Part shown: in pieces, positions 22,865 to 33,573 of the stretch
Numbering within the stretch: position 1 is the stretch's first letter
How the letters are laid out: each line of letters starts with the position of its first letter
Assembly: GCA_015956445.1 (NCBI GenBank)
Contig: WIUZ02000033.1
Location: forward strand, 1-64,000
Length of the DNA stretch: 64,000 bases
Direction of reading: 5' to 3'
Source: Thelephora terrestris
Lineage: Eukaryota; Basidiomycota; Agaricomycetes; Thelephorales; Thelephoraceae
Made by a program: the position numbers and the translations under genes
Notes under the pieces: generated by a model
The model's input: the letters and a program-made list of their open reading frames with translations, nothing else
The model's database searches: none
What the model was told of the DNA's origin: nothing

Positions 22865-23479
22865 ATGCCAGGTGTACGAGACATCAGGTGCGTGCTCGTC
22901 GATGTCCAGGTCGTGTTATTTGGGTTTAATCAAGATTTGGGGGTTCAGCGCGGAAGCATTCATTGAGGCGTACTCTTCACATCTTAAACGTTCGGGCAAG
23001 CTCGAGGTCCCAACTTGGGCCGACATCGTGAAAACTGGGGCTTACAAGGAACTGGCTCCTTATGACCCAGACTGGTACTACGTGCGAGCGGGTGCGTTCA
23101 ACCGATTCCAAAACTTTGGGCTCTAAAGTTGACCGGTCTACGGTCATCAGCTGCTATTGCCAGACACATTTACCTCAGGAAGGATGTTGGCGTCGGAGCC
23201 CTGAAAAAATTACACGGTGGTCGCAACCGACGAGGAAATAGGCCATCACACCACGCGAACGCCTCTGCCTCGGTCCAACGAAAAATCTGCCAATCACTGG
23301 AGAAGATTGGCGTGTTGGAGCAGACGGACAACGGCGGTAGACGGATCAGCCAGGACGGTCAGAGGGATTTGGACCGTATCGCCACGGCTGTAGTTGAGGC
23401 TATCAAGGAGGAGGAAGATGAGGACGAGGGCGAGGAGGGCGAGGGTGAGGAGGGTGAAGAAGAGGAAGAGGAGGAGTAG
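22865..23479 (+). CDS. RPS19: Small-subunit ribosomal protein eS19
   Basis: A cytosolic 40S protein needed for 18S rRNA maturation. Exon 1 is only MPGVRDIS, split after ATC AG. Exon 2 reads [20 protein letters not shown], then [20 protein letters not shown] and YYVRA. Exon 3 starts [19 protein letters not shown] and runs through [36 protein letters not shown] and [14 protein letters not shown]. All match the eS19 family in order. The unusual part is the end: after VVEAIK about 24 residues are almost only Glu, Asp and Gly, where eS19 of animals and yeast stops after a short basic or neutral tail. No frame change explains it, since the stop is reached in the same frame. Confidence 0.95.
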
Positions 23480-23732
23480 ATTCGTCTCCCTCACTTGCTC
23501 CCGTGTATGCTATGACGCTTTTCTCGCTGGTACTTTCATCGCAACACTGTATCACTGCCTTGCGAAGCGTGATTTCATCTCTGACAGTGGGGTTGCTTCA
23601 GCTAGCGCCCGTGGTGAGAAACGGTCGACACGTGATGTTGGGTTCTCCATCGCGTTCGCCTGCCTGGAGGGATAAACCAGAAACCACATTGAGATTTAGA
23701 CAGACAGTTTATGCTGTCGCGTCACATACCCC

Positions 23733-25639
23733 ATGTCTAACTTCAGCTATAGCAACAGTAACATCTCTCGTCAGCGTGTTGGCAATTGGTTGCTGCTCGA
23801 AAAGCTTGGAGCTGGTGTCTCCGGTGAGTGTGCACGTTGGAGATTCCTGATCGCCATTGGCGATTTCGGAGGATGAGCTGACTGTTTGAGACGCACAGGG
23901 GCCATTTATCGAGCCGTCAATGTGCACACCAAGCCGCAGCAGTTCGTCGCTCTAAAACTACAACGGAAAGACGAACCTTGTCCAACGAACCGATACGAAC
24001 GGTTTTTCTACCCGATCTTACAAGGCGGTCTTGGGATGCCGACGTTGTGGGGATCAGGCATACACGGGTCGTGGGATTACCTCGCGTTGGATCTACTGGG
24101 CTCGAGCCTTCATTCGCTGTATTGGAAATCAGGCCGGAGTACGATGGACCTGAGGAGCGTGCTGTGCATCGGGATGCAGATGGTGAGTCTGCCGGTGGCA
24201 TCCGCGTCGTGTTTTACAGCTAGCTAAAGGTCAGATCTCGCCCTACGCTCCGTTGGGCAGATAGCGAGATTGGAATACATGCACGGGCGTGGGATCCTCC
24301 ATCGAGATATCCAGTTGGGAAACTGCGCCATCGGGTTGCCGCCAAACGAAAAGACTGTGTACATGATCGACTTTGGGTTCTCGAAGCAGTACATCGACCC
24401 GAAAACGAATCGGCATATACCAGACAGCAAGGTGAAGAGAGACTTTATTGGAAACTACTGGTTTAGCTCTGTCAACGTGCACTGTCGGGGAAAAGGCGAG
24501 TTTGTGTGCAACCTGTGCGAGTTGGGTGCTAACGGAGAGAAACCAGTGCCGTCCCGCAGAGACGATCTGGAAGCGCTGGCTCTGATGCTCATTCATCTCC
24601 TCTCCCCTGGCGGAATATCGTGGACGAGGCATGGGGTGCCGAAGAACGAGGTTGAACACGGCCGTCTCAAACGGGAGAAACTGTTGGCGCGACCGGAAGA
24701 TATTTGCCGAGGGATGCCGGACGAGTTTGAAGAGTTTTTGGTGTACTGCAGGAAACTCAAGTTTGCGGACAAGCCGGACTACGGGCGTTGGATCGAGGAG
24801 TTTCGGGGAGTGGCCAAGTCGCGCGGGTACCCGGAGAGCGATGAGCTTATATGGCCGCCACCTCCTCCACCGGTCAGTCCCTGACGTTGAGTGCACTAGG
24901 CTGCTCGACTGACGCTATGGTGTCTTTTTTGCAGCCAAAATCACTTGCTGTGGTGCCGTCTCCAAGGAAGGAACCCGCCGCCAACAAGGATTCCGAGATC
25001 GAAAAGGTATTGAACGATCTGGGTCGACTACGTTTGGAGGAGGCGCCTCAGGTGCTTGGCGATCGTGCGCAAATTGCCAACGCAGTGCAACAGGCACGGG
25101 AAGCGGTCAAGAAACCATCGTCAGATAACGCCGATAAGGAGGTGATCGTCGTCAGCAGCGGGGACGAGGACGATTCAACGAAGCCGGTTCCGAAAGCGAG
25201 GAGGATATACCTTTTACGGACCAAGGCCTCGGACGCTACCGATAACGCCACGTTGTCGAAGCTTGTGCTCGAGTTTGCGGAGGTGCTGGAGAAGACTTAC
25301 TCGAAGAGTCTTACTGTGGAAGGGTTTTCGTTCCTGGACGCCTTATACAAACAGCTCGCCGATCCGTCGGTGTTCGTGCAGCCGATCCGGACTTCGAAAC
25401 GGAGTGGTAGCTCGACCACGGACTCTCAAGAGGGAGACGGGCTGGCGAAGGGGAGAGCGAGGCGAGAGAGATTGGCGACACTGAAGGGGGAGGTGGAGAA
25501 AGCTGATACGAACAAGGTGCTAGCTGGACTAGTGAAGGCGTTCGGGTCAGAGATCGATTCGACCAAGGGCAAGACGCTGCCCAAACCTGCGTTCGAGTTC
25601 TTGCACGCGTTGGGCAAGAGACTGAAGGATCTCGAGTAG
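23733..25639 (+). CDS. Atypical casein kinase 1 family protein
   Basis: CK1-type kinase. Exon 1 starts MSNFSYSNSNISRQRVGNWL and ends in the glycine loop (LLLEKLGAGVSG). Next come FVALKLQRKDE (ATP-binding Lys), YFLALDLLGSSL-like hinge sequence (seen as WDYLALDLLGSSLHSLYW), MEYMHGRGILHRDIQLGNC (catalytic loop), YMIDFGFSKQYIDPKTNRHI (DFG and the CK1 signature) and RRDDLEALALMLIHLL. In the catalytic loop the usual HRDxKxxN lysine is glutamine (HRDIQLGN). After the kinase domain an intron leads to a 230-residue tail with an acidic serine patch (VVSSGDEDD) and two similar blocks, LVLEFAEVLEKTYSKSLTVE and LVKAFGSEIDSTKGKTLPKP, each followed by a FxFLxAL motif. The tail function is unknown. Confidence 0.85.
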
Positions 25640-25962
25640 GAAGCAGACTGCATATTTTGTTTAGAGATGTATTCTTTAAGATTGTTGTAAAGTACACATA
25701 TCTACAGGGACTCAACGTGGCGCCTGGAAGTTCAATGGTGCCGTGATTTCCCCAGCCATCGGAGTTTCGTAATTAAGCCTGACCCCAAACTCGAAAAACA
25801 GGCAGAAATCCGATAGAAAACAATATTTGGAAATTAGGAATTGGGAGTTTCCGGTTGGTTGGGGAACACGTGTGAAAGTGAAGGCCGTTGGCCGGAATTG
25901 AACTCAAAATTCAGCTTGCCTTCATCTTATAACCTCACCTCGTCAGACAACACAGGCAGAGG
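25640..25962. other. Intergenic, no gene seen
   Basis: 3' flank of the CK1 gene and distal promoter of the desaturase gene. Nothing specific is recognised. Confidence 0.5.
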
Positions 25963-26002
25963 TCCCTTTCTCCTTTCTCTCTCCCTCTCCCTCTCCCCCT
26001 AG
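25963..26002 (+). promoter_or_regulatory. CT-rich tract just upstream of the desaturase start
   Basis: Forty bases that are almost purely pyrimidine end in CCCCCTAG, 15 bp before the ATG. Such tracts are common in leaders of highly expressed fungal genes and set transcription starts. The terminal CTAG also looks like a splice acceptor, so a 5' leader intron is possible. Confidence 0.5.
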
Positions 26003-26017
26003 ATTTAGACAGCAGCC

Positions 26018-27727
26018 ATGGCACTCGACGCCACTGACCGTATTGTTGTGGACCAGGAGCAGGTCATCATCCCAGACCTCACCATAAAAGATCTTCTGGG
26101 TGCAATCCCGTACGTCGACGTGTCATCTCTGTCCAGCAACCCGCTCATCTCATCGCTCTCGTCTTAGCTCCCACTGTTTCAAGCGAAACGGCTGGCGATC
26201 ATCCCTCTACGTGTAAGCCTATTTTTCTTTTATGCGCTGGCGCACGAGCTCTGACGCATACATCTCCTCAGCGTCGCGGATTTTGCTGCCTTGGCTGCTA
26301 TCTACAAGACCACCACTTTCCTCGATGCATGTATCCATCCTGAAGTTATCCAATTGCCCTACCCGATCCTTTACGGGGCTGCCAAGTTCGCACTCTGGTC
26401 TCTCTATACCTTCTGGACTGGTCTCGTTGCCACTGGCCTTTGGGTTATCGCCCATGAATGTGGCCATCAAGCTTTCGCCGAGTCCAAGCTGGCCAACAAT
26501 ACCGTCGGCTGGATTCTCCATTCCGGGTATGCGTTTTCACCGGTCAATTTCCGGCTCGGGTGTATTAACTTTGCGATCAGCCTCGGAGTTCCGTTCCATT
26601 CGTGGCGCATCACTCATGGCAAGCACCACGCCTCTACCGCCCACTTGACTCAAGATCAGGTCTTCGTCCCCAAGACCCGCTCTTACATTGGTCTTCCTCC
26701 TCTTGATCCTGCCCACGAGGATCCTCAGGGTGCTTCGATCAGCAAGAAGGTCATGGAGGAACTCTGGGAAGCTCTCGGAGACTCCCCCATCGGCGCTTGC
26801 CTTGGATCTGCGAGCTATTTGGCACGTCCCTTTGTTCGCCCACCCGATCAAGCCTGTCTAACGGTGTCTACTAGCTGGGAGGTTGGCCTGCATACTTGCT
26901 CTTCAACTCCTCTGGTCAGAAGCGTTATGCCCCCGGCACAAACCGTGCGTAATATTATCTTTCATGTTTCTTTCATCCATTAACCCGAGGTGTTCCTAGA
27001 TTTCAAGCCCAGCTCTCCGATGTTCTCTCCTAACCAATGGGGTCAGATCATCATCTCAGACGTTGGTGTCGTCATCTGGCTTGTGGCCTTGTACTTCTCG
27101 ATCGGCAAGTTTGGATTCTTCGAGGTCTTCCGAACCTATCTCGTTCCTTATCTCTGGTAAGTGGCATTTGCATCCCCCAACCAAGATTTTCGACCAACCC
27201 TTTCACAGGGTTAACCATTGGCTCGTATTGATCACCTTCTTGCAACACACCGACCCCCTCCTCCCCCATTATCGTGCGAGCGAGTTCACCTTCCCCCGTG
27301 GTGCCTTGTCGACCTATGACCGTGATCTCCTCGGTGATCTCGGATCCGTCATGGCCTGGATCGCTGCCACATGCACACATGGTATCTCTGAGACTCACGT
27401 TGCCCATCACGTCCACAGCAAGATTCCCCACTACAACGCCTGGGAGGCTACCTACGCTCTCAGGGCTCGTCTAGCTCGTGCCGGTATCAACCTTCAGGGA
27501 CGCAACGCCGGATGGGGCGAAGTTTACCGTGTCTACAAGCATTGCAAGGTTTGTCCGTTCTATAGCTTGATTCATTAACCCCCGTTGACATTACGGAACA
27601 GTTCGTTGAGGACGATGGTGACATCGTATTCTACAAGAATGCACACGGTCTCGCTGCTGCCAGGCCACTGGTTACCGATATCAATGCCAGCGACTCTGGT
27701 GTTGATGTCCAGGAGAAGAAAAAATAA
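26018..27727 (+). CDS. FAD2: Delta-12 (omega-6) fatty acid desaturase
   Basis: A membrane di-iron desaturase that inserts the second double bond into oleate on ER phospholipids. The start is MALDATDRIVVDQEQVIIPD. The three histidine boxes are present: HECGHQAF, HGKHHAS and HVAHHVHSKIP. Box 3 as HVAHH is the form usual in delta-12/15 enzymes. Membrane spans are seen at YTFWTGLVATGLWVIA, IISDVGVVIWLVALYFSIG and around LVLITFLQHTDP (the conserved FLQHTD loop). Several introns of about 50-60 nt are needed, for instance near 26870, 26945, 27155 and 27550. The protein ends DSGVDVQEKKK. Delta-12 is preferred over delta-15 by overall look, but regiochemistry cannot be read from sequence alone. Confidence 0.92.
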
Positions 27728-27982
27728 CCACCCTCACCTCATAAAGAGTCCTTTCGACACACCGGTCGACTGGAATCCGGGGAGAAGGTATCTCTGCACA
27801 TTCAGTGTACGAGAGATGTGTGTAAGGATAGAAGATGTTGCATTCGAAACACGGGGACCACAGTTTTGACAAGTCATGTTAACGTAACCTCAGTAATGGA
27901 AATCAATGACAAGAAATTTCTTGGTTCGATAATCTGCTCGCAATGTGTTCCGATTTGAACCAACTCCTATACGGCCTGAAAG

Positions 27983-30900
27983 ATGCGGGATCACTCTTGG
28001 TCAACCTCTTACCCAAACTTCCTCGACGAAGGCCTTGAGACGATGTCCTTCCGGTCGTTTGAGAGCTTGACGAGCTCCAAGGACTCAAGCGAGGACTATT
28101 TGAAGGTATGTTCTGGCAATGTCTGTTGTCTATCCATCTGATGGGCCAGCAGAACTACGACATCGTGGAAAAACCCGCAGGTAATGTTTCCCCGGATGTT
28201 CAACTTGCCATCTGCAAAAGAGGGCGTTTGAGACGCAGAACCGTGGTCCTGAAAAAAGTATCCCCCCGTTTTCCTCTGCCCAGACTAACACTGACGCCAC
28301 CACACCGCTACTAGGTTCCCGCAACCGAGAATATTCTAAGTCCTGTTGCGGCGCACCAGGCGTTATGTCACCCGGCCATCCTGTCGCTGTTCTCCACCTT
28401 TTCGGCTGTCGATTCGGATGCTGACAGTGAGGACGACCGACCCACGATGAGGTATCTCGTTTTGGAGCACTGTGGGCCGTATGGCACCTTGTATGATCAC
28501 CTTCCCCGGTTGAACCTGGCTCCAACCTCGCCTTTAGAAGAGAGCAGGATTCGAGGGGTGGTCAAGACCCTGGCTGACGCGTTGACTTATCTGGATAAGG
28601 AGAGCGTTGTGCACGGGAGGTTGATTCCGGAAAGTGTCTACGTCACGGAGGATTTTAGAGTGGTGAGCGTGGATCTGGAATTAGATGCGTGGATTGGCGG
28701 TGGGACTTACGTTACGTGGCTACAGAAACTTGGAGGATTCGATAGTGCCATTAGGATCTCTCCAGGAGACGACGGGGAGAGTGTAGTTCGGCTCCAAATC
28801 CCAAAGACTGGGATCGAAGACACTCAGTATCACTTAGCACCGTACGTTTGCCACACGACTGCCGTTGATCCCACCTCTGATTTCCTCATACTTCGAAAGG
28901 GAAATCAAGGCGGGGTTGCAGTACGATTGTTCTTCAGATTTGTGGTCTCTTGGTCTCTTGATCCTTTGGATGCTGGATTCTTCCAGGGTACGTTTCCCCC
29001 CAGGACTCCCTTCGCTCTGGTCAGCTAATGGCAACGTGCTCCAGGGATCAACGTCAGGTTTAGAGTCGATTCGAACTGACAGCGAACTGGGAACACTGGT
29101 GTCTCAACTGTTGGAGGAGGTGAGCCCTGCAAAACCGATTTCGGCTGACTTGGCTTGATATTTCTTTTAATGTAGATCCCTGAGAACCGGATAAAAGCAC
29201 GGGGCGTTTGTGGTCATCCGTTCTTAGATCCCAAACTTCCCGTTCAGAACCTCGATCCGAGCCCCCCACCTGGGGAACGACGGAGTGAGGCGGCGCGATC
29301 ATCTTTACGAAAGCTGCAAGATCTTGGTTTAGATCGAGGCGACCAGGAGGTGACGGTCCCGCGGAAACAATTTGGTGAGTTAACGAACCGCCGTCCTCCG
29401 CGCGGCGTCAAGGAGGAAAGTGTTCGCACGGGTTGTCACGGCCGTTTTCCTGATGTTGGTGCCATTGCGGGACCGTCCAAACAGAGGTTGCCTTCGCTCA
29501 ACGCCGCTCAGCCGGGCAGGAGGGTGGTTTCAGACCCTGTGCACGGTACGAAGGACCGGATGAAGTTTCTGGACCCCATTCAGGAAGTGGAGGATGAGGC
29601 TGGAAGCGACAGAAAACCGTCTGCCGGGCCTAGGGTTCGATTCAGGTCCAAGTCTGTCACCGCTGCCCTTCCGCAGTTTCTCAAAGCTAGCGGTCGTACT
29701 CCGATAGTCAAGGATAGTGACTCTAGCGATCAGGTCGAAGATCGCTCACTGGAGAGCTCCGTTAGTATCCTCAGCGTGCCAGAAGAAGGGGAGGTGGAAA
29801 AGGGAATGGACGTTGGGATGGATACGGAGGAACTACTCAAGGACTTTGAAGAGGCTTTCCATAGCCCCCCACCACCGTCGATCCTGGGGGCATCCAACGA
29901 ACGTACTCGCCGAGTTCAGAGCGTCATAGATACCCTCGTTCCAGAATCGCACTCTACCCCAGCAGCCGACAGGTTCAATGCCATTCCGAGGCATGTTTCT
30001 TCATCTCCGATTCGCGTCTCACCTTCGGAGCCAACTCGTCATCCGTTCGATGACCCGCCTTCGAATGGAACCGAAATGCCACGTCCAAGACCGTTTGACA
30101 CCTCGTTGCTTCCGCCCCAGACACATAAAATCGCCCGTGGTCAAATTGTCGTTCTGCCTTCGAGAAAGCTGCTCGTGGACTTTAGGGAGGGGGAGAGGAG
30201 ACATGGAAGGCAAGGGATCGAAGTGCTCACGATCAGTCCAGACGGCGAAGAGGTAAAGGTTCTCTAACGTTGTCTTGCGACTTGGGATCTCATCACCCGT
30301 TTAGATTAGTGTGTTCAGCGCTCCGCACCTGAGCAGCCCCTGTTGTCTCGTCGAGCCATTCGCCAGTTATAGGCTCGACGCCCTTCCAAAATCGTACTGG
30401 AAACTGTACACGGCCGCAGGCAAGCTGATAGAACAGATCAAACAGCATATTCCGAGGGTTAGTGGGTCATGTTCACTCAGGGTGTTGATAATCAGACTGA
30501 GCATCGCCTCACTCCGCTAGTTGGTGATGTGCGAGTCGGATTCCAAGTTCACAATGATGGCAAACTCTCCGGACGCAGACATCGAGGTGGTGTTTTACTC
30601 TTCGGAAGACGGTTCCAGATCTCAGCAAAGCGAAGGAGGGCGAGTATCTGACAGAACGAATGTTAGTTCCCCTCTTCGTGCACTTACTATGAGGATCAAG
30701 ATCATGAGGAGTCGACAGCTTGTTGAGATATCTCGTCAAGTCTTCGCCGCCACTAAGGTTCATGGCCGTGTTAACAAGTCGGGTTCGAAGGATTCGCCCT
30801 TGCGAGAGAAAGAGGGTGAATGGAAGAAAGTTGTCCTCGTCGCTCCCGGTGGAAGTATCGATGCCGCCGATCAGACTTCACTCGATGGATACGAGAAGGA

Positions 30901-31548
30901 AGGGTTAGAGAGGACGGAAGCATTCCTCGCAGTGTGCAGGATCGTGGAAAGTGGTCTCGTCGAGGATGGGGGGCAATTCCACGGCGAAACCTCTGGCAGC
31001 TCAGGCTCATCGTCGTCCGTCCTGGTCTGCAAGACACTTCCTGTAGAGCAGCACGACAACGGCATTCCAAGAGAATCAGGAAGCATCGGCCTGACACGGA
31101 AACTTGGGCACTCCTTGACCCCTACGACTTCCGTTCCTTCATTGGGGTGGAACAAGGACCGTCACGGGTTCCCCTTTGAACCACCCTCCCTGATCCGTCA
31201 ACCCGGGAAATTCGAAACGAGGTTCATACCGTCCGTCGGATGGTGTGTTCGATACACCGGTCCGTCCGGCGGTGCGGGGAGATACAGGATGATGTTCTTC
31301 GACGGCAAGACGCTGGAAGTGGACGTTGATGAGGAGTGCGTCGAGATGATGGATAGCGTCCGGGACGAGATCGTGAGGTTGGTTCACTGGTACCGCGTGT
31401 TTCTGAACCTGAAATTCACCTGGTCGCCTCTCTGTTTTTTAGGTATAAAATTAGGGAATGCAGTTCGAAGAGGGATATAATGGAGAAGATGCGGGCTTTC
31501 AAGGAGTTTGTATCGATGTTTGATGACGATGAGAGTGGCGCGGAATAG
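27983..31548 (+). CDS. Plk4-like protein with degenerate kinase domain and polo boxes
   Basis: The N-terminal third has a kinase fold by order of elements: VVLKKV (beta-3 Lys), YLVLEHCGPYGTLYDHL (hinge), VVKTLADALTYLDKESVVHG (helix E), YDCSSDLWSLGLLILWML (helix F) and GVCGHPFL (end). The catalytic loop reads HGRLIPESV instead of HRDxxxxN, and VDLELD stands where DFG should be. A long disordered linker follows. Then comes a Plk4-type region: PQTHKIARGQIVVLPSRKLL, LTISPDGEEVKV, LPKSYWKLYTAAGKLIEQIK, FTMMANSPDADIEVVF. The C-terminal polo-box-like end includes VGWCVRYTGPSGGAGRYRMM and CSSKRDIMEKMRAFKEFVSM. Plk4 controls centriole duplication in animals, but higher fungi have no centrioles. The start is the best open ATG upstream and is not certain. 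Confidence 0.7.
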
Positions 31549-31802
31549 AGATCCGTTTCAAGGAGGACCACTCATAGCGGAACGAGATGATTTGGGGAGG
31601 GGAAAGGCCCGAGAAGATTGTGGATTTGAAGTTGTACGATGTTACAGATATATTTGGAGAACATAATCATGAGGTAGACACCCGCAGAGTTCGGGGTACT
31701 AAATTTTTTGAAGTGCGGTGAAAAGTGTGATTCGGGGCTAAGATTGCCTGGAAAGACCGTAGCCCTGAGACGTTGATGACCACAAGTGTCACTGATGTCC
31801 AC

Positions 31803-32809
31803 TTACTCGTCGCCGGTCCTGGGACTGGGAGTGAGATAGTATTGAACCCTCCCATGGCCAAACCGGTATAGGACCTTCGAAACTGTCAGCTTGAACAAGA
31901 ACGAAAGAACGGGGAAGAGTGAGTTGGATCACCAGCAGGGGGACGTTGGCGTTCATCCCCATCAGAACTTGTGGGGAGAGACTCTCGCTCTTGGCGATGT
32001 TTACGAGATACTTCAAGCTGAAGTTCAGGGTAATATCTTGGTTGGTGACGATCGACACCCCGCCTTCATCCTCTGTATGTTTCAGCAGGATGTTGCCGTC
32101 TGCGGACGCTCCCTCGGTGGTGAATTTCACGTCATCTTTGGAGACATCTACCCTGACGGATTCTCCGAGAACTGAAAGCTCACGGACGATACGCAATAAT
32201 TCTTCTGAAGGCAGTTTTACACGAACGTCATAGTAGGTGTCTGGGATGTCGAAGGTATTCGTGTCCATGTCAATGAGCTTCAATCTATACTTCGAGATTC
32301 GGCCGGCATCTAGATATGGGGGGGCCGAGTTAGGTATTGAAGGTGACAGGGAGGGTAACGAAATAGACCCTTTGCTTTGTAGGTCAAGTGGAGCATGCCA
32401 TCGTCGGCGGCGGCGTTCAATATGCAAACGTCGTCGTCCTTTGCACACTTCAAAATCTTGGCGAAGGAATTTAGGTGGACGCCTATCGAGATGGGGCTGT
32501 CGCAACGGTAGTTGACGAACACAGCTTTCTCGAGCTGGACGAAGACGTGCGCGACGTGAGAGTTGTCCATCGCCTGTAAGCTCTGAAAATCGGGGTGCGT
32601 TGAGAAGCGTGTTGTGGAACGTGAAGTAAAAATGCGAGAGAAGCGTACGATACCCTGTTCGTTGCATTGGAAGTTTGCGTCCGTTATGAGTTCCTTGATA
32701 GCTGAAGTTGTAAATCAGGTGTGAAGCGGGTTTGATGGTGGCCCTAGTAACCCGTACCTTCGAGGAGCTTCTTTAGAGTTTGAGCCTCGGCAAGCTCAGC
32801 TTCCAACAT
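31803..32809 (-). CDS. PCNA sliding clamp, copy 1 (diverged, no insert)
   Basis: PCNA is the homotrimeric DNA clamp for replication and repair. Exon 1 is MLEAELAEAQTLKKLLE, followed by AIKELITDANFQC and AMDNSHVAHVFVQLEKAVF. Then come FAKILKCAKDDDV and the linker region IDMDTNTFDIPDTYYDV. The second domain has LRIVRELSVLGESVRVDV, DVKFTTEGASADGNILL and LNFSLKYLVNIAKSESLS. The last exon reads YRFGHGRVQYYLTPSPRTGD, where PCNA normally has YYLAPKIGDE. The loop after GNILLK is short (HTEDEGGVS), as in human PCNA. Divergence from the neighbouring copy at conserved positions and the altered C-terminus suggest relaxed or changed function. It shares exon layout with copy 2, so the pair arose by tandem duplication. 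Confidence 0.87.
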
Positions 32810-33573
32810 GTCGACCGGCGATGGAAGTCAAAGTGGGGGAGATGGGTGGGGTTGGGTGGCTACCTGGACTTGACCCATCTGAGGTTGCCGTATGTAACGG
32901 CCAACGTCATCAAATCGGTCTTAGCCACTTATACAGAAATACACTTGCCTTGGGGTCATTTTTAGTGCCATGGGTGTTGATGCCTAAATTCCCACAGTCC
33001 AGAATGACTACTGTCAGTGCTGCTGGGGGAAACGAGCAAGCACTGGCCTTTCCCAGAGTAACAGAAACCCGATCAAAAAGCTCCTGGAGCTCCTCTGCAC
33101 GATAGAACTCAGTTCACTCGTTTCGACCCTGTAAGCAGCAGAGCTGAGGGTGGCACGTTGGGGATGGTTCACGTTCAAGAACTTCGTGCAGATAAATGAT
33201 GTCATCATAGTGATCAGGCCCCGTGGAATGTTTTTTGAGCAGGCACGAGTATACTTTCGGTCCTAGTCGGTCGTAAGAAGTAGATACAACTTAATGGCTT
33301 TGCCAGGCTCAATCGCAAGGTGATATCGAAAATCATCACCAGCTGAGCTGGCTCAGGAAGGACGATGAACTCAACCTCCGACTTCCTCTCCTCGCTTGGA
33401 CGGTGGTGCCGATCGGTAGCTCATCGCACCTATTTGATGGACTTGTATGAGATTACAGATACTTTTGGAAAACCTAATGAGATAGACACGTGCAGAGATC
33501 GTGGTACTAAGAATGTTGGAGGAATGCGATTCGGATTAAGACCAGCATGACCACAGTTGTCATTTCCGTCGAA
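32810..33573. other. Spacer between the PCNA copies, with duplicated 3' flank
   Basis: The part at about 33430-33560 is similar to the flank just below copy 1 (about 31630-31800): GATGTTACAGATA versus GAGATTACAGATA, then GGTACTAA in both, then GATGACCACA versus CATGACCACA before the stop codons. This is the 3' flank of copy 2 and shows that the duplication unit included the flank. No gene is seen in the rest. Confidence 0.6.

Noticed and set aside
23294-23494. Minus-strand hydrophobic frame resembling a membrane segment
   Set aside because: It is the antisense of the acidic tail of eS19 (GAG/GAA runs read as Leu/Phe).
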